A DNA stretch of 64,000 nucleotides, taken from the NCBI GenBank assembly GCA_021018995.1, contig CM037587.1, positions 67,351,604 to 67,415,603 of the forward strand. The letters are read 5' to 3'. This DNA comes from Chloranthus sessilifolius (Eukaryota > Streptophyta > Magnoliopsida > Chloranthales > Chloranthaceae). The position numbers and the translations under genes were made by a program. Shown here one piece after another: positions 46,114 through 57,697 of the stretch (its first letter is position 1; each line of letters begins with the position of its first letter). The notes under the pieces were generated by a model that made no database searches, was not told the origin of the DNA, and saw only the letters and a program-made list of their open reading frames with translations.

Positions 46114-47244
46114 GTGTCGGAAACCGTACCTTTCCAACTCTCAGGACCAACATACAATCCTCATCAGGTCCCTCTGAGCTACGAGCAAACCAATGCTAAT
46201 GCTGGCAGCAGGGAGGGGGCAGTGGACTTCATCACTAGGTCGGGGAGGATCTCGAGACAACCTGAGACAGCGGCAACAGTAGCAACAGCAACAACAATAG
46301 CAACAGTAGCACAAGCCCAACCCATGGGGAAGAAAGAGAGCACTGTGAATCCATTTGAGAATATGAGTCGAGAACATATACTGGAGACTCAGCTGAGAAG
46401 AATGTCGGCTCATATTACTGTATGGGATTTATTGATGATGTCCCCACTCCATTTCCAAGCATTAATGGGGGCATTAAAAAATGCTCACGTATCACTTCAA
46501 GTAGGCCTGGATGAAGTCGGACAGATAATTGGTCAAGTGATGGCTCCCAATGCCATATCTTTTTCGGATGTGGACCTACCAGAGGAGGGAAATAGTCATT
46601 CTAAATCTCTCAACATCACTGTCGAATCCGGGAACATGATAATTCTCTTGGTTTTAATTGACAATGGATCTGCATTGAACGTGTGCCCATTGAGAACTGC
46701 CAACAAAATTGGGGTGAACCCTTGCATGTTGAGGCCAACAAGGATGAGTGCTTGGGGTTTTGATAACACGAGGCGGGAGATCATGGGAGAAGTTGACCTT
46801 GAGCTCGTAATCGGGACCATGACCTTTTCCATACCGTTCCAAGTGATGGATATCAAATCCTCTTTTAATCTACTGATAGGACGCCTATGGTTGCATGGGG
46901 TTGGGGCGATACCTTCTATCCTCTATCAAAAATTAAAATTCATATTAGGACAGAAGGTGATCGCCATCATTGGTGAAGGGCACGATCAGAAAGACAAGGC
47001 CAACCACAACATTGAAAATCCTAAGGTAGTAGATGTGCCACATATTAAGGAAGACACCGACCTGCACAGCTTTGAATATGAGGTGTCAGCGGTAGGCCCA
47101 GAAACCCCTAGGAATATCACTTCAACAATCGGCGGTGGAATTGAAGCAGCGATGGCCATGCTCCAGAAGTGGGGCTATAAAAAAGGCAGAGGGCTAGGGC
47201 CCAGATTGCAGGGTAGAAGAGAGCCAGTCATTGCCAAGGGGTAG
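46114..47244 (+). pseudogene. Element 2 aspartic protease and G-patch, one frame
   Basis: 376 codons. Residues 83-120 hold the conserved MSREHILETQLRRM and VWDLLMMSPLHFQALMG stretch. The retropepsin motif VLIDNGSALN has D-N-G at residues 183-185. A segment with LLIGRLWLHGVGAIPSILYQ follows. The C-terminal G-patch AMLQKWGYKKGRGLGPRL covers about residues 347-366. The frame ends at TAG (47242-47244) where element 1 reads Gln and continues for about 140 more codons. Similarity goes on to about 47700 with more stops. This is the best preserved protein segment of either copy. Confidence 0.85.
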
Positions 47245-47799
47245 AAGGTTCGATTTAGGCTAGGATACAAGCCTACAAAGGAAGAGGTCTGAGAGGCCAA
47301 AGAGAAAGCCAGGGTCGCTACAGGTGCAAGAGCTCAAAAAATCAACATAAAAGAGAAACCTCGCCCTAGGCCGCACATTAGGGAATCCTTTGTCAGTGCT
47401 GGGGTCATAAAGATTGATCGGAATGGGGTAACCCATTTGACCCCACACAAACCCACAACCCCAATCCATCCCACCAATCCTCAGATCTCCCTTTCCAGCC
47501 TGGAAATAGATTTGGCTATGTTGTCCCTCTTCGAGGAATGACAGCCAGTACCTGAACAAACTCCCCCTGTGGTAAATCACCATAAAATAGTGTTGACGTT
47601 TGAGGACATCATCTCAGATGAAATGGGGATCAACATGATGAAAGCTGACTCCAATGAGCCATATCAGTTAGCCCCCTCCACCCAAACATGTACAGGAGCG
47701 GCCCCTCAGGTATGTAACTGGGCATCTTTGCCCCAAATCCTGGAAGCGGGGAGTGGCCTAACATTTGGCACCCATTTCCCAAAAAAAAATAACCTATAA

Positions 47800-48024
47800 A
47801 AAGTGAGATAAGCCCTTAGCAGGCAATACCTTGTCTATACACAGACTCGCGCTGCCAAGGGTCAGTTTCTGAAGAAAACATAAAAAACATTGAAAAAATA
47901 CAAAATCTCAAAAACATTAAAAAAATACAAAGTCCAAAAATATTGTCATTTAAAATTCTAGATAAAGTCTCATAAAAAGATGCCTTAATCGAAAATATCC
48001 ATCCCACGTGAAATCGACCCCAAT
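47800..48024 (+). other. Shortened spacer between G-patch and RT (element 2)
   Basis: Matches 27270-27510 of element 1 but jumps at ATCGACCCC from spacer straight into CAATGAGCTCC of the RT leader. About 77 bases, including the candidate splice acceptor and the MSLDED start, are lost. Confidence 0.55.
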
Positions 48025-49097
48025 GAGCTCCTTGACCGGTTTGCTGAATTTGAGCATGGCCTTACCCCTATTATCGAAGAAACAAAAGATATCAATCTCG
48101 AGACCGAGGAGATTCCTCGAATAACCAAGATCAGAATGTCACTGTCTCCCGAGAAAAGGAAAAGCATGATCGATTTCCTTCGGTCTTACTAAGACATTTT
48201 TGCCTGGTCGTACGAGGACATGCCTGGTCTGGACACCGATTTGGTCGAGCATGAGTTGCCTCTCTACCCTAATATGAAGCCAGTTAAACAGAAGCTGTGA
48301 CGTCTCTGACCAAGTGGATGCTGAAAGTCAAAGATGAGGTCATCAAGCAGTATGATGCGGAGTTTCTCAAGGTATCTAAATACCCGTAGTGGCTAGTCAA
48401 TAATATGCCTATGCTAAAAAAAGATGGAAAGGTCCGCATGTGCATCAATTTCTAAAATTTGAACAGAGCAAGCCTGAAGGACGATTTCCCATTGCCGCAC
48501 ATCGACATCTTGGTCGATAACATTGCTAGGCACGGGATGGTTTCTTTGATGGATGGATTCTCAGGATACAACTAGATAAAGATGGCAGAGGAAGACGGAG
48601 AGAAGACAGCGTTCATCACCCCCTGGGGAACCTTTTGCTACAGAGTTATGCCATTTGGACTGAAAAATGCCGACACAACATACCAAAGAGCTATGACCGC
48701 ACTATTTCATGAAATGATGCATCGAGAAATTGAGGTATATGTCAATGATATGATAGCTAAGTCACCAGAGCGAGGTGATCACTTGGTAAACCTCCAGAAA
48801 CTATTTGAGAGGCTGAGAAAGTACAAATCACGTCTGAATCCACAGAAGTATGCTTTTTGCACTATGTCTGGAAAATTGCTAGGATTCATCATTAGAAAGA
48901 GAGGGATGGAGGTCGACCCAGTAAAAGTTAAAGCTATCACAGAAATGCCGCTATCGTCTATTGAGAAGGAAGTTAGAGGGTTCTTGGGCAGAATACAGTA
49001 TATCAGTTGGTTCATCGCACAATTAACTCCAATCTGCACGCCGATCTTCAAGTTACTTCGGAAGAACTCGCCCGTTGAATGGAATGGCGACTGCTAA
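48025..49097 (+). pseudogene. Element 2 reverse transcriptase
   Basis: The N-terminal half has many stops (48190, 48298, 48388 and others). From 48582 a frame reads FITPWGTFCYRVMPFGLKNA, the active site YVND (48738-48749; Asp to Asn at 48744-48746, AAT), then KSPERGDHLVNLQKLFERLR and GFIIRKRGMEVDPVKVKAIT. The catalytic Asp change alone would abolish polymerase activity. Confidence 0.85.
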
Positions 49098-49456
49098 GCA
49101 GCATTTGATAAAATCAAAGGCTACCTCCTTAACCCACCTATTTTGGTACCACCTGAGCCGCGGAGACCACTCTTAATGTGCCTCTCCATGATTGAAGTCT
49201 CGATGGGATGCGTCTTAGGGTAGCATGATGAGACGAAAAGAAGAGAGCAGACCATTTACTATCTATGTAAGAAGTTTACTGATTATGAAACGCGCTATTC
49301 TCATCTGGAGAAAGCATGCCTAGCTCTTGTATGGGCTTCTCAGAGGCTTTGCCATTACTTGCTATCCCAAGCTATTTTACTTTTGGTCCGCATAGATCTA
49401 TTGAAATACTTATTCGAGAAGCCGACCTCACTGGGCGGATCGCGCGATGGTAACTT
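49098..49456 (+). pseudogene. Element 2 RNase H (first domain)
   Basis: Shifted and stop-containing remains of the domain: AFDKIKGYLLNPPILVPPEP, a TAG near 49221, YETRYSHLEKACLALVWAS and RLCHYLLS. Counterpart of 28640-28930. Confidence 0.7.
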
Positions 49457-50389
49457 TTGTTATTTGAGTTTGACATCACGTACGTCACTCAAAAGTTAAT
49501 TAAGGGGCAGGCACTCGTCGATTATCTTGCCGATAATCCTTTGCCAGATTATGAACCTTTGAGAATAGAGTTCCCCGATGAAGACATTCTATTCATGATG
49601 GAAGACGATACTGAGGAAGCAGAGGAATCATGGGTAATGCACTTTAACAAGGCGGCCAATGTCGAAGGTCAGGGAGTTGGCGCCATTCTAATTTCACCGA
49701 AAGGATCCCATGTACCCGTCTCTATCAAGCTCAACTTCCCTTACACTATCAACAATACTGAATATGAAGCTTGTGCCGCTGGTCTGCAGGCGGCTCTCGA
49801 TTTGAATATAACTCACCTCTGAGTATTCGGTGATTCGCAGCTGATTATATGTCAGACGAATGATGACTAGAAGATGAAAGATGAGAAACTGATCCCCTAT
49901 CATGAACACCTCAAGGATCTGATAGCTTGCTTTCAAGATGTGACATTCTCATATGTCCCCCGAATAAGGAATTGCTTTGCCGATGCACTAGCGACGTTAG
50001 CATCAATGATAGAAATCCTGTATGGTGCTGAGATGAAGCCGATCATGATCGAGCAGACGAATGAGCCGGCCTTCTACCTCCCAATTGAGGAACCTACAAA
50101 GCCTAATGATGAGCCACCTTGGTTCTTAGATATCAAAAATTTTCTCGAGACACTAACTTTCCTTGAGGGTACGTCGAAGATGGACCGACAAACCATTCAA
50201 AGTCTAGCGACAGGCTACATCATTTGCGGGGAACGTCTTTACAAGCGATCCTACAATAAAATTTTACTCAGGTGCCTTACAGAAAGTGAAGTAACCAATA
50301 TCATGAAGGAAATCCACGAAGGAGTTTGCGGAGCCCACATCAGCGGTCACATGCTCGCTAAGAAAATTTTACGACAGGGATACTTTTAG
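49457..50389 (+). pseudogene. Element 2 archaeal-type RNase H and zinc region
   Basis: ESWVMHFNKAANVEGQGVGA, EYEACAAGLQAALDLNITHL, then a TGA at 49820-49822. TAG at 49868-49870 is at the same codon as TAG 29418 in element 1. After it, KDEKLIPYHEHLKDLIACFQ and RIRNCFADALATLASM lead to the integrase zinc region GAHISGHMLAKKILRQGYF. That ends at TAG 50387-50389, again shared with element 1 (29936). The expected Asp of the RNase H motif is Asn (49646-49648). Confidence 0.8.
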
Positions 50390-51368
50390 ACCACTATGGA
50401 GTCGGATTGCTGCAAACATGTTCAAAAATACTACAAGTGTCAGGAACACTCCAGTCTGATACATGCTCCTGTCGTCGATCTACACTGCATGACCACTCCT
50501 TGGCCATTTGCTACTTGGGGCCTTGACGTCGTCGGAATGATTAATCGGAAAGTATCAAATAGACATCGGTTCATCCTCGTCGCCATTGAATACTTCACCA
50601 AATGGGTAGAAGTGGCGTCATATGCCAATATCACAGCTAGTCACGTCGAGAAGTTTCTCAAGAATAATATTGTGTGTCGATTTAAAGTACCTAAAGATAT
50701 CATCACAGACAATGGCACTAATTTTGTGAATAAGAGCATCCGAGCCTTCTGCGAGCAATACAAAATCAAGCACCATCGCTCGTCACCTTATCGGCCTCAA
50801 ACTAATGGAGCCGTGGAAGCTGTGAACAAGACGGTCATTCGCGTCCTAGAAAAAATGGTCGTCACCTACCGAGATTAGAGTGAAATGTTGTCGTTTGCTT
50901 TGTGGGCCTATAGAGCATCGATCCGTACTGCTACAGGAGCAACACCGTTCTCCCTTGTGTATGGAACCGAGGTCGTCCTACCGGTTGAGGTTGAAGTACC
51001 CTCGCTTCGAATTCTCATGGAATCAGGCTTACCCGAAGCAGAGAGAAAGAGATCCCGCTTCGAACAATTAAACTTATTGGATGAGAAGAGACTCCTAGCC
51101 TTGTGTCATAATCAGGTTTATCAGGGGCGAATCCCACGCGCTTACAATAAACGTGATCACAGTCGAGATTTGAAGGTAGGAGACACTGTGTTCAAGAAGA
51201 TCTTCCCATCCCTCCATGCCGATCCGAGAGGTAAGTTCAAGTCGAACTGGGAAGGACCATACGTCGTTCAAGAAGTGCTACCGAGATACGCCATCCACCT
51301 CGTCACCATGGACAGAGATCATCTTCCTGAGCCCATCAACGCTGGATACATCTGACGGTTCTACTCGT
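50390..51368 (+). pseudogene. Element 2 integrase
   Basis: The frame 50396-50878 holds CKHVQKYYKCQ (one zinc Cys changed to Tyr, a different one from element 1), WGLDVVG (D44 of the frame), TDNGTNF (D105) and NGAVEAVNK (E141), giving DX35E. It ends in TAG (Trp in element 1). The frame 50885-51355 continues with EVVLPVEVEVPSLRI, GDTVFKKIFPSL and KFKSNWEGPYVVQEVLP, a chromodomain-less C-terminus. The last Arg (CGA) is TGA at 51354. Confidence 0.8.
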
Positions 51369-54191
51369 AGTCTATTGCAATAAGGTAAGTATTGGTGAAG
51401 CAGATGCGTGACTGCTTAAGAATCACTCAAAAGAGGCCATCATTTCAAGCACAATAGCCAAAAAGGCTCCCTACAAATGATGATATCCTTTGCTACCCCA
51501 TTTGAGCGTGGGCCTTTCTTTCAAGGTAAACCCCTTTTCCAGAAAATGTGTGTGTACATATAGAAAAAAAAGGAAGTAAAGTTACCTTCAAAATCTAAAA
51601 AAATCGGAAAAGCAAAACCTGAAAAAAGAGTTTGCTTGAAATAAGATAAAGAAAAAAGAAAAAAATAAAAGAATCATGGGGCATGTACAGTAAAACCCCC
51701 AGGAAACAAAGTGTGTTGAGAAAACTGAGCCGTATCAAGGAAACCATTTTAGCCTAGCATACCTTCAAATCCTAACCTAACCCATGGCCAAGCTACACCC
51801 TGAAGAAAGCCCTCTTTAGGTTCACAAGCAGTCATAATTTCTGTTAAGTCAACAAGCCAAGTTGTGAGACGACACCAGAACCCTGTTCAGCCGGCTATGA
51901 CAGAATCGACGTCTATGTCATGGCTGTTAAAAAAATAATGATGAAAAAATAAAAAGAATAAAAAAATAATAATAAAAATACAAGCTCAAAGCAAGATGGA
52001 CGTGGCAAAAACTAGAAAGAGCATTACTGGTAAAAACAGCAAGCTTGTGCCGACTAGGTGAAAACCCGAAAGGGCGCTTTAGGTAAGAGAGCTAAACCCA
52101 TGGACGTGGTGAAAACCCGAAAGGGCGCCACGGGTAAAAAAAGGAGATAAATGAAGAAAAAAAAAGAGAAAATATTGAAAAAAAAAGGTTTGGTCTGATT
52201 GAGAAGATTGATGTTTGAGGAACCCTTTTGTTACTCTTCCTGTACCCTCTTGTCCGACTGGGCCGCTCATGCTAGTTCGAATCGGGTCCCAACCAGAATT
52301 GTCTTTGTGAAACTGCACCGTCAAACATATGACTCGAGGTAAGGAGAAAGGTTTGACTCAATCCAAAAGGATCAACGTTCCGGCCTTGGTAAAATCCAGA
52401 AACTCGCTTAGGTCCGATTGCATGAAAGAGTTCGACTATGCTCAAAATGGGACCCGTTACTCCGTCTCACTGTCAAGGCATCAAAAAAAAAAAAAGAGAT
52501 AGCCAAAAAAAAAAAATCAAGAAAAATCCAAATACCAAAAAATGTGCATATATTTCTACTCATATTTCTAGCATCATATTTCAATCTCAAAAATGAAGAA
52601 AAATAACAAATAATCTCCGAAAACAAAAATCTAAAAAAATATCTTGAAACTGAAAAAATATAGGTAGAAATCTACTTTTCCTTTTGTTGTTTAGGATACA
52701 TTTTCTTTATATGTATAAACAAAAAAGGGACTGACCTTTTCTCGAGAATATGATGAAACATCACACGGTCCAAAGCCTTAAAGCGGGTAACTTCTTAGCG
52801 ATGGACAAATCAAATGAAGCATCTCACCATTGACGTCAAGTCTATTCAAAAAAATGAGAGAAAATTATTTTAAAAAAGAAAGAATAAATCTGTGCTTCCC
52901 TACAGAGCTACACACATGCATGTTCTAATGCGGTAAAATGTCAATATTTTATCAGCAACACCACTGTGCTATAGTAACATCCTAAGTCTAAGGCACGCCT
53001 TGGATTCTGGATCCTACTTCAAGGAAGGAGGAATGGTGTCGGTCCCGATCAAACAGTCAATGTTTTGATCGAGTCGAATCCACTGCTAAATTTTTGCGAT
53101 GAGTGCTCTATTTCAGATTCATGTGAAATCTAGTGTCTTTAGCTTCAAATTTGTTGGAAAAGGTCAATCGTTGGTAGAGACCAACCTGTTGAGAATGAGA
53201 TCACGTATCAATCAGACTATGTGCAACCATGCATCCGAAAGGGTTCATTTCCTCTTTATTTTCTACAGGCTTAAAACCTATATTGGCAGCGGTATCCCTG
53301 TAAAGTGTATGCCATGCATCTGAGTATCCGTATGATGGTTGTTTATTCCCATAAATTGTACTCGGGCAAGTCCGGGTCGGGGCTTCCATCGCCTTTGTTG
53401 CTGCTTATTGCCCCTGATGGATGCAAGGTTACGCATAGTAGATTGAGGCTTATGATCATTGTTGGCAGAGACTAGGATTGGATGTCTCTTTAGGGGGATA
53501 CCCAATGTTTGGCTGAACCTAATCAAAGTAGTTAAAGCTGGACGCTCTAGGTCATGTCGATCCGAGGCACATCTTCGAAAATTGCACTTCCTCCCAAAAA
53601 GCGTTGTGACATCTATTCACTTTGTTCGGACAGTCATGCTAAATAAACTTCGGGATCGATGGGTTGACCCAAAGGCCTCGAACCCTGCTTTAAGTAGGGG
53701 CACCCGTGAATAGTCAGATGGGGCAGTCAAATGCCTCGTAGGATTGGACGCAAACTATTGAGCCTTGCATTTTTTCTTTGCACCTATCTTTGAATGTGGG
53801 TTGATCACCCCCCTTACTTACGAAGCTGTTGCATTCAGAATGAATCTTAAACATCAAATACCTTCAAATTATCTGGAGAAGTGAATGTTTTTCCTGACTA
53901 ACGGGCTTTCACAACTCGAGAAGCGAATATTTTTCCCAGCTATTGGGCTTTAGCAACTCATTCCACCTCAGTTATATCCAATAATGTCGCTAAGCGCTTG
54001 AGGACCGATTACCTTGAGAGACCGACATTTTTCCTGACATACAGGGCTTTCGTTTTCTCACCATGTTACTCACCTGATGTTTGAAGTTTGTTCTGAATGT
54101 AGCGGACCCGTCAGTAATGCCTTGGGCCTCTTCAGACGTCTCTTTTCTTTGACATTCGATCATTAGTGATCGGATACCAAAGAGAAGCATC
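51369..54191 (+). other. Element 2 long 3' noncoding region
   Basis: Counterpart of 30919-33798. Repeats with GTGAAAACCCGAAAGGG at about 52060 and 52109 plus a degraded copy at 52003. Ends with AAAGAGAAGCATC before the LTR. Confidence 0.65.
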
Positions 54192-55681
54192 TTAGACACC
54201 CAAATTTGGCCCAAGGCCTGATCGGAGCACATTTCGAGAGAGGCGTGTTCCCGAGCTTTTGATGACATGTATGGAACCCTTAGGGATCACCCCAAACCTT
54301 TAGGAATCACCCTAGATCCCCTAGGAACCTGTCCCAAACGTTTAGAAATCAATCCTAACCCTTAGAACCCGTTCTGAGCCTAAACCTAACCTTTCTAGCC
54401 TTAGAAAAGGAGTGGTACACCAGAACCAACTATGGCCTTCTAGTGTAATCGAATCTTATTCCATCAAAAATTAAAAGTCGTCATCTTTCCAACGGTCCAA
54501 GAATCGCCCCAATCGGAGTTATACATCGAAAGATATGGCAGTTCGAACTCGGAGGGCAAAGGAGTAATTTCAAGTGGGCCCCCCTTGGGCAGTGTTGAAC
54601 AGTGCCTTGGAAGTTGCCTCGCGAGGGTGGGGTCTACTTTAATATTGGCACAACTATTTGTTGCGCCAGGCTTATAAACAGTAACCCTGTCTTTTTGCCT
54701 CGAAATTCATGATTGGGCTTTGCCTTGTTGACCACCTTGACCTTTAGGGTGTGTTTTGATAGTTCTGTTGCACCCTTCTACACCCTATTTGTAACCCATT
54801 AAGTGGCCTAAAGCCTCACCCTATCATCCACCATTGGAGGACCTTCTCCCACATTTCAAGGCTCCAAAAACCCTAGGAAACCTTAGATGTTAGATTACTT
54901 AATTCCTAATCTTGATTAGCATCTAAACACCCTCCTAACCCACCCATTTCCTATAAATAGAGACCCCCACCCCTTGGTTTAGGGGTTGAGAAATTTACTT
55001 AAAAGAGAAAGAGCTCAAAGTGAGAAGTTCTTCCTCCCTTTTGTGTACCATTTTTACCTAAATTCTATAATCTCTCAACCTCATTTCAAGCTTGTTCTTG
55101 CATAAAAAACCCTTAGCCTAGGTGTGTGTGATTCCCTAGCCTCCCTTCTCTACCTCTTAGCTTCAAGTCTTAGGAGTTAGAACCCTATTCCATACCATAC
55201 AAAGCCTTCAAGAGCTCATCAAAGCAAGCCACGCAAGGCTCTCCTACGGTACTACAAGGGCTCGAGGGCTCCGGCTCTCCTCTTTCTTCTCCTATCTCTT
55301 TTGGGCATTTCCCATCCCCCCATTTGTCATGTTATGCCGCCGAATTTTCGGTAGGAACGGAGGGGCACAAATAGGATTGAAAGCCCATTTGGGTAAGAGG
55401 AAGCCATTTTCCTCTCTTTTACTTTATTTTTATTTTGGCCATAAGTAGAGACCACATTAAGCGGGTTGATCGGGTGCCTAATACTTTCCCGATCGATAAC
55501 CGAAGCCCCTACCCAAGTGTCTTTGGTGTGAACCGAATTCAGAGTCATATTTTTAGTACTTCAGTGCTCATAAAAATGAACTAGGTTTCCCGGGACACCA
55601 AAAGCTCTGGGTGGCGACTATATATTTTCGTTAGAGTGCGCATCGTCTCAGCAGGATCGTAAAAAATCTCACGATTGCACA
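54192..55681 (+). repeat. Element 2 3' LTR, with inversion
   Basis: 1490 bases. It has lost the G of the initial TG (reads CTTAGACACCC instead of CTGTAGACACCC). A 54-base piece (54591-54644) is inverted relative to the 5' LTR and 85 bases around it are missing. TATA box at 54952-54960. Confidence 0.9.
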
Positions 55682-55686
55682 GATAC

Positions 55687-56221
55687 TATGAATAAATGAG
55701 GGAATCATAAGAACAGAATTGATTTTCTTTTCATGATATTTACCTTTCTAATTGATTGTAGTTTAGAAAAATCTATGATGAATAAACTTTTCACTGATAT
55801 GCACACACTCCACACTCTACTGAATTGAAATTGTTGAGTTTTGATCGAGGATGATTGCGATGATGGGAAGCTAAGGACAAAAGATTTGAAATATTTTGAA
55901 ATAATGAACATATAATGACTAACTGACTAATTAGTAATATATAAAAAATTAATAATAATAAATAATTTAGTTTATATTTTGAATTTTTAGTTTTGAAAAA
56001 TATTTTGAAAAAAAAATAAATTATTTAAAGTTTGTAGGTAATTTCACTAAAAACCTTCAGGAGACTACAACTCCTCCACTAGCGATCACCTAAGGTTTAA
56101 AGGCTTGTTACATCTGCTAAATGCAATCATGCTTCCTATGAAAGTGACATTTAAATTTAAGTTTTAAATATTTTATGTTTCCTTGTTTGCTAGGGACTAG
56201 CAAAACTTAAGTTTTGGGGTG
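55687..56221 (+). other. 3' noncoding part of the non-autonomous element, after element 2
   Basis: AT-rich. It ends with GGGACTAGCAAAAC and AAGTTTTGGGGTG, a polypurine-type tract, just before the LTR. Confidence 0.6.
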
Positions 56222-57692
56222 TGATCAATCACATAATTTACTATTTTATCACCCTTAACTTAGTGGTGCTAGGACTTAGTTTGCTACTAACGAGATACTG
56301 ATGTGCAGATATTAGAGATAAGCAGTAAATTAGATCCTAAGTGCTAATCTTTGTCAAAATAAACTCAAAAAGCAATAAGAAGGATGACTGAGCGAAAAAG
56401 ACGATTTGCTACTACTGAAGACAGAAAATCATAAATTTACGATTCTTCAAAAGAGATAAAAAGAGAAAAGCGATAAAGAATAATCCAGAAAACTGTCAAC
56501 TATGAGGAAGCTGTGAGAAATAGAAAGTCCTAATTAAGGATTCTCTAAAAAAAACCTATGAAAGACAGAAAATCGTGATTAATGATTTTCTATCACGATT
56601 TTATAGAAAAAGAACAATTATCTAAAGCTCTCCTCCTTGTTGCTGTTGCTGATCAGGTGAGGATTGTCACCGTCATATCCAGAATTAAAAGACTCCTACA
56701 ATTAGAAGTTCTGCAGATCATGAACCTGAGAAGATTGATTAAGATTGATATTTCGAAAAACTATACTGCAGCTAGATAAAAAACACTCTAGAAGTGCATC
56801 AACTAAAGGAAGTAAGGAAAGATGAAATTAGTAATTAGAGTTATATTAGGATACTTTTATTTTTAGTAGTTTATTTTATTAGAATTAGATATCTGTAAAC
56901 TGACCCCTTATGATTTATAAATAAGAGGGCTCAGTATAGGAATAAGCATCGAAAAATTTCAGCATCAATTGACACTTGAGGTTGGATTTTCTTTCGATCA
57001 AGTAGTGTATACTAGTTAGAATAGTTTAAATATCAGAGGTTTCGCAAGAGCAATTGAGTGCTGAAGATTAGTGTAGATATTTATAGTTTCTCAGGAGTAA
57101 TTGACGACTGCAGCTGAGGGGTGAAAGATATATTTATTTGCTTTCGAGTTTAGATTATTTGCTTTGTAAACATCTTCAAGTTTTGATTTGAATTGATGAC
57201 TCAGGTTAAAATTTGCATATTAGTGTAATGGTTTTTACTTTTTCATATTCAGTTCTCTAAGGTTTGATTGACGCCCAGATTTTAGGAAATTATTGATTAG
57301 ATTAAATCTGTATTGATAGGATCTTACAGTTGATTGACAACTAATGCTAGGAAACTTGATATATCGTGTAACGGTATTATTTATTTTCATAAATATCCGA
57401 AAGCTGAAGATTGAAATTGACGACCTTAATCTAAAAAAGGAAGATTAGGATTTATTTTTCTGCACTTAGATTAAATAAACATTTTTTTATTCATATTTCT
57501 TCAGTAGATTAGGAAATCTTATAGATAAATAGAAGTTTTTAAAATAAGGATTTGAATAGAAGATAGAAATAGAGAAAACTTAGATAATCACTTCCTCGTG
57601 AGAACGATCCTAATGCTAGTACTATAATTTCAGTTGTGAGGTTAAGACTTGAGTTAAATATAAATATAAGATACAGTAATTAAGACCGACCA
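56222..57692 (+). repeat. 3' LTR of the non-autonomous element
   Basis: 1471 uninterrupted bases, TGATCAATCACATAAT...GACCGACCA. It serves as the empty-site reference for the element 1 insertion. TATA box TATAAATAAG at about 56916-56925. An inverted-repeat array with GAAAATCGT and ACGATTTTC units lies at 56400-56610. Confidence 0.88.
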
Positions 57693-57697
57693 ATGTC
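57693..57697. repeat. Target site duplication ATGTC, right
   Basis: Identical to 18692-18696. Confidence 0.8.

Larger units (their letters stand above)
39589..55681 (+). mobile_element. Element 2: second Tat-like Ty3/gypsy copy, defective
   Basis: A 16.1-kb sister of element 1 with LTRs at 39589-41163 (1575 bases) and 54192-55681 (1490 bases). It has the same primer site, leader repeats, gag, protease with G-patch, RT, two RNase H domains, integrase and 3' region. It inserted into the noncoding 3' part of the 18697-57692 element. Its gag and protease frames are longer and cleaner than in element 1, but its RT is more damaged (YVND at the active site, several stops). Its 3' LTR holds an internal inversion. 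Confidence 0.9.
18697..57692 (+). mobile_element. Non-autonomous Ty3/gypsy element (tRNA-Asp-like primer site), opened by two nested insertions
   Basis: The left LTR begins TGATCAGTCACATAAT at 18697 and the right LTR ends GACCGACCA at 57692. Both sides carry the 5-bp duplication ATGTC (18692-18696 and 57693-57697). The left LTR is split by element 1 (19317-35355) and resumes to 36222. The right LTR is 56222-57692 (1471 bases). A degenerate tRNA-Asp-type primer site follows the left LTR. The only recognisable coding part is a broken gag at 36265-37095. No pol exists outside the inserted elements, so it is a non-autonomous derivative (LARD-like) of an Athila-like lineage. Element 2 (39589-55681) interrupts its 3' noncoding part. 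Without the insertions it is about 6.9 kb. Confidence 0.85.
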
